Notes: generated by a model from the letters alone, not told the origin. A stretch of 64,000 bases of DNA from Rhodovastum atsumiense (GCF_937425535.1 NZ_OW485601.1:6344501-6408500), one strand, 5' to 3'. Positions 46,269 to 55,209 are shown, counted from the first letter of the stretch. Translations and numbers: made by a program.

Positions 46269-46423
46269 CGTTGAGTTGCGTTAACGGGTGAGAAGGCGCT
46301 CTTTGGTCGGGTTTGGGGTTGGATTTCCGGACGAATCGCAAATATGGTAGGCCCCGCTCACATCTGAGACGTTTCGGGGGACGCCGGATGTCGGGCTTCG
46401 TCGTCTCTGCACGGAGCACCGCC

Positions 46424-47305
46424 ATGCGCTTTACCGAGATCGGCCAGCAACTCCGTGCCTACCGCCTGGAGTCGGGCCTGCGTGCCGAAGAAATCGCAGC
46501 CCGGCTGGGAGTCTCACGCGCCGCGCTTTATCGCTATGAAAAAGGCGAAGTGATCAAGCTCGACACGATCAAGCGGCTTGCCGAACTGCTGAAGATCTCC
46601 CCGCTGTCGCTGCTTGGGATCGGTGTCGAATATTACCATCGTCCGATCGGCTATTTCGAGCGGATCCGGCAGATCGAGGAAACCACCGACCAGATCCTGC
46701 AGGTCGACGGCATGCCGGCCTACCTGGTGACCTCCGACTCCTATGATACCGCCCTGGCCGCGGCCTTCGAGGAAACCGGCGAACAGACCCGGGTCGAACG
46801 GGGGCAATGGCGGGCGACCGCCGAGCAGGTCCTCGGCATCCTGGCCGCCCGCAAGCGGCTCTATGCCGTGCGCAAGCCAGGCATCATCTGCATCCTCTCC
46901 CTGGCACGACTCACCCGTTTCCTGGAAACCGGGATCGCCGGCACCGTACCATTGTCGGAGCGCACACGCCGGCTGTGCCGGCAGGTGGCGGCGGCCGAGG
47001 TGCAGAACATCGCGGCGCTGATGGAAGCCGAGCCCATGGGGCTGCAGTTCGGCCTGCTCACCGGCACCGAGCCCACCGGCAGCTTCAAGATCCTGCGGGC
47101 GCGCGATCGCGCCATGCTGGCGGTGAACCCGTTCCGGCCGGACAGCCCGCCCGGCGCCGCCACCGGTGTCGCCATGATCACCGGCGCCGACGAAGCCATC
47201 GCGGCCCATCAGCGCGTCGCCGAGGCGCTCTGGAAGGAAGCGGTCAAGGGCACCAACGCGGCGGCACGGGTGCGCGACTTGCTGGCGACGCAAATGGTGG
47301 CCTGA
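46424..47305 (+). CDS. XRE family transcriptional regulator with large C-terminal domain
   Basis: A 293-residue protein. The N-terminal Cro/C1-type helix-turn-helix covers residues 1-60 (FTEIGQQLRAYRLESGLRAE, EIAARLGVSRAALYRYEKGE) and runs into LDTIKRLAELLKISPLSLLG. The remaining 220 residues have no family I recognise: VEYYHRPIGYFERIRQIEET, ILGILAARKRLYAVRKP-like text and a mixed alpha/beta C-terminal half that may bind a ligand. The start is the ATG with GGAG seven bases upstream; an ATG 36 bases before it also has a good GGGGGA. An AT-rich palindrome upstream may be its operator. Target unknown. Confidence 0.83.
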   Translation: MRFTEIGQQLRAYRLESGLRAEEIAARLGVSRAALYRYEKGEVIKLDTIKRLAELLKISPLSLLGIGVEYYHRPIGYFERIRQIEETTDQILQVDGMPAYLVTSDSYDTALAAAFEETGEQTRVERGQWRATAEQVLGILAARKRLYAVRKPGIICILSLARLTRFLETGIAGTVPLSERTRRLCRQVAAAEVQNIAALMEAEPMGLQFGLLTGTEPTGSFKILRARDRAMLAVNPFRPDSPPGAATGVAMITGADEAIAAHQRVAEALWKEAVKGTNAAARVRDLLATQMVA

Positions 47306-47413
47306 GGGCCGGATCGTCCCGCCACGCGCGCCGGGCGAAACCCGGCCGCGCCCTGGATCCCATCCGGATGGCCGGGGTGGGCAGCCACGCGACCGCGTTC
47401 TATGGTGCCCCCG

Positions 47414-48058
47414 ATGCCCAAGTCATCCCCCCTCCCCCCCTGGCCCGGCCTGACCGTCGAGTCCGACGAAACGGTCTGGAACGGCCGCTTCCCGCTGCAG
47501 CGGATCAAATTCCGCCACCGGCGTTTCGACGGCGACACCAGCCCGGTGCGAACCTGGGAATTGTGGCGCCGCGGCCGTGCCGCCGCCCTGCTGCCCTATG
47601 ACCCGGTCGCCGACGTAGTGGTGCTGATCGAGCAGTTCCGCCTACCCGCCCTCGCCGCCGGCGTCGATCCGGTGATGGTGGAAGTGCCCGCCGGGCTGTG
47701 CGACCCGGGCGAGGACGTCGCCACCACCCTGGTGCGCGAAACGCAGGAGGAACTGGGCCTCACCCCGCGCCGCATCCTGCCGATTTCCGATATCCTGCTC
47801 TCGCCGGGCGGCTGCGACGAATTCTGCGCGCTGCATGCCGGCGAGGTCACCGCCCCGCCCTGCGACGCGGAGGGGATCGTCGGCCGCACCGGGCTTGCCT
47901 CCGAGGCCGAGGACATCCAGGTCCGCATCTGGCCGGCCGACCGCGCCATCGAGGCGGCGCTGGCCGGGCAGATGCCCAATGCCGTCACCGCCATCGCGCT
48001 GCTCTGGCTGGCCGCGAAGCGGGAGACGCTGCGCACGCTGTGGAAGGACCCCGCATGA
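47414..48058 (+). CDS. Nudix hydrolase (ADP-ribose pyrophosphatase type)
   Basis: A 214-residue Nudix enzyme. The Nudix box reads GLCDPGEDVATTLVRETQEE LGL from about residue 94, keeping the metal-binding RExxEE core as RETQEE. The preceding VVLIEQFRLPAL and VMVEVPAGL and the following LLSPGGCDEF are typical of ADP-ribose or nucleoside diphosphate sugar hydrolases such as NudF. It should cut ADP-ribose into AMP and ribose-5-phosphate. An ATG twelve bases earlier is equally possible; neither has a clear ribosome site. It overlaps the next gene by four bases. Confidence 0.87.
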   Translation: MPKSSPLPPWPGLTVESDETVWNGRFPLQRIKFRHRRFDGDTSPVRTWELWRRGRAAALLPYDPVADVVVLIEQFRLPALAAGVDPVMVEVPAGLCDPGEDVATTLVRETQEELGLTPRRILPISDILLSPGGCDEFCALHAGEVTAPPCDAEGIVGRTGLASEAEDIQVRIWPADRAIEAALAGQMPNAVTAIALLWLAAKRETLRTLWKDPA

Positions 48059-48768
48059 CCGACCGTCTGTTCCTCGATGAGCCTACCCTCCGCACCGTGC
48101 TCGCGACCGTGGTCGCGGCGGCGCCGGAAGGCATCGTGCTGGACCGGACGATCTTCTACGCCCGCTCGGGCGGCCAGCCGGGCGATGTCGGCGTACTGCG
48201 CTGGGCAGGCGGCGAAACCGCGATCGCCGACACGGTGAAGGGCGACGGCGCGGCCATCCTGCACATCCCCACCGCGGAGGCGCTGCTGCCGCCGGTCGGC
48301 GCGACCGTGGAAGGCGCCATCGACTGGCAGCGGCGGCACCGCCTGATGCGCATGCACACGACCCTGCACCTGCTGTGCACCGTACTTCCGGGCATCGCCG
48401 TCACCGGGGGATCGGTGCGGCCCGACAGCTCGCGGCTTGATTTCGACCTGCCGAGCCCGCCCCCGCGCGAGGAAATCGAGCAACACCTGAACGCGGTGAT
48501 CGCGGCCGCCCATCCGGTGCGCACCGAATGGGTGGACGAGGCGGTGCTGGACGAGAACCCCGCCCTGGTCCGTACTCTGTCGGTGCAGCCGCCACGCGGC
48601 AGCGGGCGGGTGCGACTGGTGCGCATCGGCGCCGGCGAGCCGCCGGTCGATCTGCAGCCCTGCGGCGGCACCCATGTCGCCAACACCGCCGAGATCGGCC
48701 CCGTGGTGGTGCGGAAGATCGAGAACAAGGGGCGCCAGAACCGCCGCATCACCGTCGCCCTGGCCTGA
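48055..48768 (+). CDS. Alanyl-tRNA editing protein AlaX
   Basis: A 237-residue free-standing homologue of the AlaRS editing domain, which hydrolyses Ser-tRNA(Ala) or Gly-tRNA(Ala). The zinc ligands are His101 and His105 in RMHTTLHLL and Cys203 and His207 in CGGTHVAN. The N-terminal half has TIFYARSGGQPGDVG, the glycine-rich loop that packs over the active site, so this is the AlaX-M form. Start ATG overlaps the Nudix stop by four bases and the rhodanese gene follows after 13 bases, so all three genes are probably co-transcribed. Confidence 0.92.
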   Translation: MTDRLFLDEPTLRTVLATVVAAAPEGIVLDRTIFYARSGGQPGDVGVLRWAGGETAIADTVKGDGAAILHIPTAEALLPPVGATVEGAIDWQRRHRLMRMHTTLHLLCTVLPGIAVTGGSVRPDSSRLDFDLPSPPPREEIEQHLNAVIAAAHPVRTEWVDEAVLDENPALVRTLSVQPPRGSGRVRLVRIGAGEPPVDLQPCGGTHVANTAEIGPVVVRKIENKGRQNRRITVALA

Positions 48769-48781
48769 TCGGAGGTTGCCG

Positions 48782-49621
48782 ATGACCGCACCGCTCGTCT
48801 CCACCACCTGGCTGGCCGGGCGCCTCGGCGCGCCGAACCTCGCGGTGTTCGACGCCACCCTCTATCTGCCCAACGAGCCGAAGGACGCGGCGGCGGAATT
48901 CCGGCAAGCCCGCATCCCCGGCGCGCGCTTCTTCGATATCAATGCCATCGCCGATGCCGACACCGACCTGCCGCACATGGTCCCGACCCCCGGCCGGTTC
49001 GCGAAGCTGGTGGGGGCGCTCGGCATCGCCAACGACACCACCGTGGTCTTCTACGACCAGAAGGGCCTGTTCTCCGCCGCCCGCGGCTGGTGGATGATGG
49101 GGCTGTTCGGCCATGACCGCGCCGTCGTGCTGGATGGCGGCCTGCCGAAATGGCTGGCCGAGGGCCACCCGACCGACTCCGGCGACCCGCCGCCGCCACC
49201 GCCCGCGACCTTCCGCCCCGATTTCCGGGCAAAGCGCCTGCGCGGCATCGGCGACATGCTGGCAAACCTCGCCACGGCGGGCGAACAGGTGCTCGACGCC
49301 CGCGCCGCCGGCCGCTTCAACGCGACCGTGCCGGAGCCGCGCGCGGGCATGCGGTCGGGCCACATCCCGGGGGCGGCAAGCCTGCCCTTCACCGAACTGC
49401 TTGCCCCCGACCAGACCATGCTGCCGCCCGAGGCCCTGCGCGCCCGCCTCGCCCAGGCCGGCGTCGATGGCAGCCGGCCGGTGGTCGCCTCCTGCGGCAG
49501 CGGCGTGACCGCCTGCGTGCTCGCGCTCGCCATGGTGCGCGCCGGCCTGCCGCACGCGGCGGTCTACGATGGATCCTGGACCGAATGGGGCGGCCGCCCC
49601 GATACCCCGGTGGAGACCTGA
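48782..49621 (+). CDS. sseA: 3-mercaptopyruvate sulfurtransferase (tandem rhodanese)
   Basis: A 279-residue protein with two rhodanese domains. The inactive N-terminal domain (FDATLYLP, RIPGARFFDINAIADADTDL) is followed by the catalytic one with DARAAGRFN, HIPGAASLPF and the active Cys238 in SCGSGVTACV; the loop CGSGVTA is that of mercaptopyruvate sulfurtransferases and not of thiosulfate rhodaneses. It moves sulfur from 3-mercaptopyruvate to thiols or cyanide. The next gene, five bases downstream, is a cystathionine beta-lyase, so the pair joins sulfur amino acid metabolism. The start has GGAGG eight bases upstream. Confidence 0.93.
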   Translation: MTAPLVSTTWLAGRLGAPNLAVFDATLYLPNEPKDAAAEFRQARIPGARFFDINAIADADTDLPHMVPTPGRFAKLVGALGIANDTTVVFYDQKGLFSAARGWWMMGLFGHDRAVVLDGGLPKWLAEGHPTDSGDPPPPPPATFRPDFRAKRLRGIGDMLANLATAGEQVLDARAAGRFNATVPEPRAGMRSGHIPGAASLPFTELLAPDQTMLPPEALRARLAQAGVDGSRPVVASCGSGVTACVLALAMVRAGLPHAAVYDGSWTEWGGRPDTPVET

Positions 49622-49626
49622 CGCTG

Positions 49627-50856
49627 ATGCCCGATGACGCCGTGCCGCCCCAGAAGCCGCGCCTGACCACCCGCCTGTCACATGCCGGCCGCGCCGGAAC
49701 CCATGTGCACGGCTTCGTCAACCCGCCGGTGCATCGCGGCTCCACCGTGCTCTATCCCGACATGGCCGGGCGCCGCGCCGCCTTCGCCCACCGGCTGGAG
49801 CAGAAGCTCGTCTACGGGGTCATGGGCGGGCCGACGCACTGGCCGCTGGAGAACGTGATCGCCGAAATCGAGGGCGGCACGCATTGCCAGATCGTCTCCT
49901 CGGGCCTGGCCGCGATCACCACGCCGCTGCTTGGCTACACGCGGGCGGGCGACCACGTGCTGGTGCCGGATTCGGTGTACGGCCCGGCCCGCAGCTTCTG
50001 CGACGGCATGCTGAAGCGCTTCGGCGTGGAAACCACCTATTACGATCCCGGCATCGACGCCGCCGGCATCGCGGCGCTGTTCCAGCCCAACACCACCGTG
50101 CTGTACACGGAAAGTCCCGGCAGCCACACCTTCGAGATGCAGGACATTCCGGCACTCGCCGAGGTGGCGCATGCGCGCGGGGCCAAGGTGCTGATGGACA
50201 ACACCTGGGGCATCCATTTCTTCCAGCCCTTCACCAAAGGCGTGGACTGCTCGATCCAGGCCCTGACCAAATACGTGGTCGGGCATTCCGACGTCCTGCT
50301 CGGCAGCGTCACCGTGAACACGCCGGACGATTGGGAACGGGTCCGCGGCGTGGCACTGTCGCTCGGGCAATATGCGAGCCCGGATGATTGCTGGCTCGCT
50401 TTGCGCGGCGTGCGCACCATGGGGGTGCGGCTGGAACGGCAGATGGAGTCCGGCCTGCGCGTCGCCGCCTGGCTGCGCGAGCGGCCGGAAGTGGCGGAGG
50501 TGCTGCACCCCGGGCTGCCCAGCGCACGCGGCCACGAGATCTGGAAGCGCGACTTCTCCGGCGCCTGCAGCCTGTTCGGCGTGGTGTTCCAGCCGCAGTT
50601 CTCGCAGGCGGCGGTGCACGCCATGGCCGAGGCGCTGAGCCTGTTCGGCATCGGCGCGTCCTGGGGCGGCTATGAAAGCCTGGCCCTGCCCACCACGGGC
50701 TTCATCACCCGCACCGCCGGCACCGGGCGCTTCGAAGGCCAGGTGCTGCGGCTGCATATCGGACTGGAAGCCGTGGAGGACCTGACCGCCGACCTGGAAC
50801 AGGCACTGGCGGTGCTGCGCGCGCATCCTTCGGGGCTGCAGGACCCGGGGTCTTAA
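49627..50856 (+). CDS. metC: Cystathionine beta-lyase
   Basis: A 409-residue PLP enzyme of the Cys/Met metabolism family. Conserved text: NPPVHRGSTVLYPD, YGVMGGPTHWPLENVIAEIE, SSGLAAITTPLLGY, the ring-stacking Tyr in DSVYGPAR, and the cofactor Lys215 in ALTKYVVGHSDVLLGSV. The segment RGSTVLYPDMAGR and the WGGYESL end favour MetC (cystathionine to homocysteine) over gamma-synthases. It follows the sulfurtransferase gene by five bases. The 3' end abuts a hairpin pair of the window's repeat family and faces the histidine kinase gene. Confidence 0.93.
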   Translation: MPDDAVPPQKPRLTTRLSHAGRAGTHVHGFVNPPVHRGSTVLYPDMAGRRAAFAHRLEQKLVYGVMGGPTHWPLENVIAEIEGGTHCQIVSSGLAAITTPLLGYTRAGDHVLVPDSVYGPARSFCDGMLKRFGVETTYYDPGIDAAGIAALFQPNTTVLYTESPGSHTFEMQDIPALAEVAHARGAKVLMDNTWGIHFFQPFTKGVDCSIQALTKYVVGHSDVLLGSVTVNTPDDWERVRGVALSLGQYASPDDCWLALRGVRTMGVRLERQMESGLRVAAWLRERPEVAEVLHPGLPSARGHEIWKRDFSGACSLFGVVFQPQFSQAAVHAMAEALSLFGIGASWGGYESLALPTTGFITRTAGTGRFEGQVLRLHIGLEAVEDLTADLEQALAVLRAHPSGLQDPGS

Positions 50857-50871
50857 AAGCAAAAAGGAAGA

Positions 50872-50915
50872 CACGGGCTCCGCCCGTGACCCGCCAAGGG
50901 CCACAAGGCCCTTGG
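50872..50915. repeat. GC hairpin pair of the 3'-end repeat family (copy E)
   Basis: CACGGGC/GCCCGTG (50872-50888) and CCAAGGGCC/GGCCCTTGG (50894-50915), then ATCCCATTCTCGCTGCGCGG. The second hairpin and its tail are nearly the same as in copy C at 16730-16770. It sits between convergent metC and histidine kinase stops and may end both transcripts. Confidence 0.8.
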
Positions 50916-50937
50916 ATCCCATTCTCGCTGCGCGGCT

Positions 50938-52686
50938 TTATGCGGTTGCCGGGGCGTCTTCCGCATCGACTCCGGGGGCGGTTTCGCCGCGACTGCGATG
51001 CAGAGTCAGGTCCAGTTCGTAGCGCGTGCCGCCATCCTCGGTAACCGTCAACGGCGCGCCGAGCTGGCGGGCGAAGCCCCGGATGAGCTGCAGGCCAATG
51101 CCATCGCGCACGCCGGTCTCGGTTTCGGCGCGGCCGGCGGGAATGCCCACGCCATCATCCTCGATCACCAGACGGGCACGGTCCTCACCCTCGGTGGTCA
51201 GGCAGACCTGGATATGGCCCGCCCGCCCATTGGGGAAGGCGTATTTCACCGCGTTGCTGACCGCCTCGGTGACCACCAATGCCAAGGGCACGGCCTGGTC
51301 GGAGGAAATCTGCAGCTCCGGCGCCTCGATGGTCAGGCTGATGCGGCTGGGATCACCGACCGCCTGCAGCAACTGGCCACACAGCTCGGTCAGGAAACTG
51401 CGCATGTTGATCGTGTGCAGCTCGCCCTCGGCATAGAGGTGCCGGTGCAGCGTCGCCAGCGCGCGGATGCGGTCACGCGCCGCCTGGAATTCCGCCCGCG
51501 CCTCCGGCATGCGGATGCGACTGGCCTGCAGGTTCAGCAGAGAGGCGATGATCTGCAGGTTGTTCTTCACCCGATGATGGATCTCCTGCATCAGCAGGTC
51601 CTGCTGGGCCAGGGCAGACCGCAATTGCTGCTCGCGCTCGCCCAGCGCGGCCGTCGCCTGCGCAAAACTGGCAGACAGCTCGCGCAACTCGACCGGCATG
51701 CCTTCCAACTGACCGGGTGCGAAGCTGCCGCCGCCCCGCCAGCGCCCGACCGCGCGCGCCAGCCGGCGCAACGGTATCACCACGGCAAGGTTGGCCCCCT
51801 GCGCCACGGCGGCGATGCCGATCGCCAGCATGACCGCGAGGCCGGCGAAGCGGCGCAGGATCACCCCGCGCGCGGCGCGCTGATCGGCCTCGGCCGGGGT
51901 CGCGAGCAGAAGGCGCAGCCCATGCGTCAGCGTCGCCCCGGCATAGGCGTAGGACACCCCGTCCCGTCCGGTACCGATCACGGGATCGGCACTGGTGAAC
52001 AGGCGTTGCATCAGCGGCCGCGGCGGCAGGGTGGCGGTCGCCGCCCCGGCGACCGGAATCGTCTCGCCGGCCTCGTCGACGAGCCAGAGCGAACTGCCGG
52101 CCTCGTAATCGCTCACCTGCTGCGGCGCGGCCAGCCAATCCACGCTGAGCCCCGCGATCGCCATGCCCATGTCAGGACCCGGCAAGGGCAGCGCCGCGAC
52201 CAGCACCGCGCGACCGCTGACCGGGCCGCGCGTCAGCGATCCCAGGACAAGCCGACCGCTGCGCCGTGCCGCCACGTACCAGCTGTCGTTGCGCATGGAC
52301 AAACCGCGCGGCACCGCATCTGGCAAAGGCAGGGCACTGCAGCGCAGCCGCCCCTCGCCGTCCAGCAGGCCGACATTGGCATAGCGCCCGGGATGCAGCC
52401 CCGGCAGGCTGCGCAGGACCGCATCGCAGCGCTCGGGCGCCAACTGCAGCATATCAGCGCGCGCGGCGAAACTGGCCAACAGCTCCGCCACGTCCGTCAT
52501 CACCATCTGATGGCGCGCGACCGCGGCCGCCCGCACCAGCGATGCACGCTCCAGGGCACCGGCCGCCACCATGCTGCCGTTCTGCCAGGAGATCCACGCC
52601 GCCATGGCGACCACCGGAATGGCCGCCACGCCCAGCAGGACCATGAGACGAGCCCGCACGGTAAGAAGCGCACGCAAGGGGCGCAC
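50938..52686 (-). CDS. Membrane sensor histidine kinase, HisKA_2 type (probable general stress response kinase)
   Basis: A kinase of about 580 residues. A membrane helix near the N-terminus (LMVLLGVAAIPVVAMAAWIS) is followed by a large extracytoplasmic sensor region resembling a Cache/PAS-like fold, a second membrane helix (FAGLAVMLAIGIAAVAQGAN), and then the HisKA_2 dimerisation domain with the phospho-acceptor His in QEIHHRVKNNLQIIASLLNL and a HATPase domain with VVTEAVSNAVKYAFP, EDDGVGIPAG and GIGLQLIRGFARQL. Kinases of this family next to nepR and phyR usually phosphorylate PhyR. The start is uncertain: a GTG is used here, while the frame is open to a further GTG at 52815 that would overlap nepR. 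Confidence 0.88.
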   Translation of the reverse strand: MRPLRALLTVRARLMVLLGVAAIPVVAMAAWISWQNGSMVAAGALERASLVRAAAVARHQMVMTDVAELLASFAARADMLQLAPERCDAVLRSLPGLHPGRYANVGLLDGEGRLRCSALPLPDAVPRGLSMRNDSWYVAARRSGRLVLGSLTRGPVSGRAVLVAALPLPGPDMGMAIAGLSVDWLAAPQQVSDYEAGSSLWLVDEAGETIPVAGAATATLPPRPLMQRLFTSADPVIGTGRDGVSYAYAGATLTHGLRLLLATPAEADQRAARGVILRRFAGLAVMLAIGIAAVAQGANLAVVIPLRRLARAVGRWRGGGSFAPGQLEGMPVELRELSASFAQATAALGEREQQLRSALAQQDLLMQEIHHRVKNNLQIIASLLNLQASRIRMPEARAEFQAARDRIRALATLHRHLYAEGELHTINMRSFLTELCGQLLQAVGDPSRISLTIEAPELQISSDQAVPLALVVTEAVSNAVKYAFPNGRAGHIQVCLTTEGEDRARLVIEDDGVGIPAGRAETETGVRDGIGLQLIRGFARQLGAPLTVTEDGGTRYELDLTLHRSRGETAPGVDAEDAPATA

Positions 52687-52759
52687 GCCAGACCGGCCCG
52701 TCAGCAGCAGGCCGGACGCGATCCGCGCGACGGAACCTGCCAGCTTGCGCCCGTGGCTG

Positions 52760-53008
52760 TCATTGCTCCGGCTCCTCCGTACCGGCGGAATCAGGAGTCC
52801 CCTTGGCGGCGGCACGCCGATCGTCCTCGATCAGGCGGAGGAGTTCGTCGGGGATCGGTTCGCGGGCGATGCCGTCGAACAATTGATGCAGGCCGCGCTG
52901 AAGCCAGAGATCGAACGCCGCTTCACCCCGGTCTTCCTCGCCCCGGCCAGGCGGCGGGGCGGGTAACTGCCGAATGTCCTTCCGCCGCGTCATCGCGAGG
53001 TGCTTCAT
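52760..53008 (-). CDS. nepR: Anti-sigma factor NepR
   Basis: An 82-residue protein with the NepR helices FDLWLQRGLHQLFDGIAREP IPDELLRLIEDD (about residues 32-63), flanked by disordered acidic and basic tails. NepR binds the EcfG sigma factor and holds it inactive until phosphorylated PhyR takes NepR away. The gene sits between ecfG and the kinase gene, all on the minus strand. The first ATG is used; a second ATG five codons on is possible. Its small size explains why such genes are often missed. Confidence 0.88.
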   Translation of the reverse strand: MKHLAMTRRKDIRQLPAPPPGRGEEDRGEAAFDLWLQRGLHQLFDGIAREPIPDELLRLIEDDRRAAAKGTPDSAGTEEPEQ

Positions 53009-53099
53009 GTCCGTTCAGGCCCATCAGCGGGCGGCCCTGCCGCAGGCGACAGGCCGCCACTGCCACGCCCCAGAAACCGGGCCCGTTGGCCCAGAGTTA

Positions 53100-53675
53100 T
53101 TATAACGGAGTCCGATCCACCTGCCCGGTCGATTCTCGTGCGCCGGGGGCATGGCTCGCCACCGTTTTCGCGCGCGCCGTCTCCTCGGGACGTTCGCCGA
53201 ACAACCATGCCTCGAGCTGGCGGCGGGCGCGGAAGACGCGGCTCTTGGCAGTGCCGACGGCACACCCCGTGGCCTCGGCCAGGGCCTCGTAGCTCATGCC
53301 ATGGATCACCACCATCACCAGCGCCTCGCGCTGGTCGGACGGCAGGCGGGCCATCGCCTTGGCCAGTTCCTTCAGCGCCAGCCGGTCCTCATGCGGCGCA
53401 TCGGAAGCAAACACCGAGCTCGGAACGTCATCGATGTCGGTGGTGTCACGGCGCTTGCGCAGATTGGAGATGAAGCGGTTGCGCAGGATCCGGTGCATCC
53501 ACGCGGCGAAATTGGTGCCCGGGATGAAGCTGTCCTGGGCGGAAAGGGCATTGCAGACGGAATCCTGGACAAGGTCTTCGGCGGCGGCCCGGTTGCGGGT
53601 GAGCGCGAGGGCCTGGACCCGCAGCTTTGGCAGAATGGCGATCACCTGGTCGTGAAATGTCGGGGGCGTCGTCAT
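53100..53675 (-). CDS. ecfG: ECF sigma factor EcfG (general stress response)
   Basis: A 191-residue ECF sigma factor. Region 2 reads RNRAAAEDLVQDSVCNALSA, NFAAWMHRILRNRFISNLRK, and region 4 LPSDQREALVMVVIHGMSYE, ALAEATGCAVGTAKSRVFRA RRQL. A linker (TTDIDDVPSSVFASDAPHED) typical of the EcfG group joins them. It should recognise GGAAC-N16/17-CGTT promoters. The start MTTPPTFHDQVIAILPKL is preceded by GGAGA eight bases upstream. It lies 91 bases upstream of nepR on the same strand, the usual order in this locus. I did not find a consensus EcfG promoter ahead of it. Confidence 0.92.
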   Translation of the reverse strand: MTTPPTFHDQVIAILPKLRVQALALTRNRAAAEDLVQDSVCNALSAQDSFIPGTNFAAWMHRILRNRFISNLRKRRDTTDIDDVPSSVFASDAPHEDRLALKELAKAMARLPSDQREALVMVVIHGMSYEALAEATGCAVGTAKSRVFRARRQLEAWLFGERPEETARAKTVASHAPGARESTGQVDRTPL

Positions 53676-53896
53676 GCCTGTCTCCAGTGCCTGAGGATGG
53701 TCATTAGATGAACCAACTGGGCGCATGGTTGCGTCGATGTCCTCACGAATGCGCGAGCAGCTCCGTCTGTCATGAGCGCACTGCTTATGCTGGGACGCAG
53801 TTTGACCCATGTATCGATGCACGCGGCCGCGCAGGGCCGCTGCACGCCGTGATCGACGCGAAGCAACCGCCTGACATGCAGAATCAGTCCAGCCGC

Positions 53897-54394
53897 TCAG
53901 CCCTCCGGCTCCCGGAACGGCGCTGCCATCGCCCGGGCCAGTTGCGCCCGTCCCCGCGACACCCGCGCCTTCATGGTCCCGACCGGCACGCCGCAGATCG
54001 CGGCGGCTTCCTCGTAGGAGAGCCCATGGGCCCCCACCAGCACCAGGGCTTCGCGCAGCAGGGGCGGCAGCGCGAAGAGATGTCTTTGCAGATCGGTGAG
54101 GTCGACCCGCCCATGCTGCTCGGGCAGGCTGGCCCCGGTCTCGATCGGCGAGTTCTGCAGCGCCGCATGCTCGCTGCGGCGGCGACGGGCCTGTTCGAAG
54201 AAGGCGTTGCGCAGGATGGCAAACAGCCACGGGCGCAGGCTGGTTCCATTGACGAGTTGTGGCAATGCCGGCAAGGCGCGGACCAGCGTTTCCTGCACCA
54301 GGTCGTCAGCTTCGGCGGTGCCGCGCACGAGAAACCGGGCGTAGCCCCGCAGCTCCGGCAGCAGGGCAATGAGCAGGCGACGCCGTTCGTCCAA
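53897..54394 (-). CDS. Second ECF sigma factor of the EcfG-like group
   Basis: A sigma factor of about 165 residues with region 2 (AEADDLVQETLVRALPALPQ, LRPWLFAILRNAFFEQARRR) and region 4 (LPPLLREALVLVGAHGLSYE, EAAAICGVPVGTMKARVSRG RAQLAR). It is close to EcfG in text but lacks the acidic linker of the first one. The start is unsure: a TTG giving LDERRRLLIALLPEL is used here because it leaves room for a promoter facing phyR; GTG codons at 54442 and 54478 would lengthen it and make its 5' end touch or overlap phyR. Two sigma factors at one PhyR locus suggest division of labour or an alternate regulon. Confidence 0.83.
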   Translation of the reverse strand: MDERRRLLIALLPELRGYARFLVRGTAEADDLVQETLVRALPALPQLVNGTSLRPWLFAILRNAFFEQARRRRSEHAALQNSPIETGASLPEQHGRVDLTDLQRHLFALPPLLREALVLVGAHGLSYEEAAAICGVPVGTMKARVSRGRAQLARAMAAPFREPEG

Positions 54395-54468
54395 CCGGGA
54401 TCCGATCCAGTTCTGCGGGTGGGCGTGGACACTCCGCGCCACTCCCGTCGCACGCAAGGGGCCATGGC

Positions 54469-55209
54469 ATGATCTCACACCATCGCGAAGACCTGCTCCG
54501 TGCCCTCCCCTATGTGCGCCGCTATGCGCGCGCCCTGACCGGAAGCCAGGCGGCCGGCGACGGGCTGGTGGCCGACAGCGTGAAGGAGATCCTGGCGGAA
54601 GACACCGCCACGGAGGCCCGCATCGCGCTCTACGGGGCGGTGACCCGCCGCTTCGATGCCCTGAGATCGACGACGATCCCTCTGTCCCATGGCCTTTCGC
54701 AGCGCCAGCGGCAATTGCTGCTGCTGACGGTGCTGGAGGAGATGCCGCTGGACGCGGCGGCGACCATCGTGCAGGTGCCCCCCGCCGAAGCCGCCGCGGA
54801 TCTCGAAAGCGCCCGTGACCGGCTGCGCAGCGCCGCCGCCACCGACGTCCTGATCATCGAGGACGAGCCGATCATCGCCATGGACATCGAGGAGCTGGTG
54901 CAGAGCTGCGGCCACCGCGTGGTCGGCGTGGCGGCGACCGAGACCGATGCGGTGGCCATCGCCCAGCGCTGCAAGCCCGGCCTGATCCTGGCCGACATCA
55001 ATCTGGGCCAGGGTGGCGACGGCACGCATGCGGTGGCGCGGATCATGCAACGCCATCACGCCCCCGTGATCTTCGTGACCGCCTATCCCGAACGCCTGCT
55101 CACCGGCAACGCGCTTGAGCCGGCCTTCGTTATCACCAAGCCGTTCGAGCCCCTGGCTCTGGCGATCGCCACCTATCAGGCGGTGACCGGCGGCGTGCGG
55201 CTGGACTGA
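54469..55209 (+). CDS. phyR: Response regulator PhyR (sigma-like domain plus receiver)
   Basis: A 246-residue anti-anti-sigma factor. Residues 1-120 mimic ECF sigma regions 2 and 4 (LPYVRRYARALTGSQAAGDG, LSQRQRQLLLLTVLEEMPLD AAATIVQVPPAEA), with the DNA-binding function lost. Residues 125-246 are a receiver domain with the acidic pair in VLIIEDEPIIAMDIE, the phospho-acceptor Asp176 in LILADINLGQGGDG, the Thr in VIFVTAYPERL and the Lys in FVITKPFEP. On phosphorylation it binds NepR and releases EcfG. It is divergent from the second sigma gene. This domain order is specific to Alphaproteobacteria. Confidence 0.95.
   Translation: MISHHREDLLRALPYVRRYARALTGSQAAGDGLVADSVKEILAEDTATEARIALYGAVTRRFDALRSTTIPLSHGLSQRQRQLLLLTVLEEMPLDAAATIVQVPPAEAAADLESARDRLRSAAATDVLIIEDEPIIAMDIEELVQSCGHRVVGVAATETDAVAIAQRCKPGLILADINLGQGGDGTHAVARIMQRHHAPVIFVTAYPERLLTGNALEPAFVITKPFEPLALAIATYQAVTGGVRLD

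Noticed and set aside
52763-52815. Histidine kinase starting at the ATG that overlaps the nepR stop
   Set aside because: That ATG is not in the kinase frame (52 bases, not a multiple of three, from the long GTG start).
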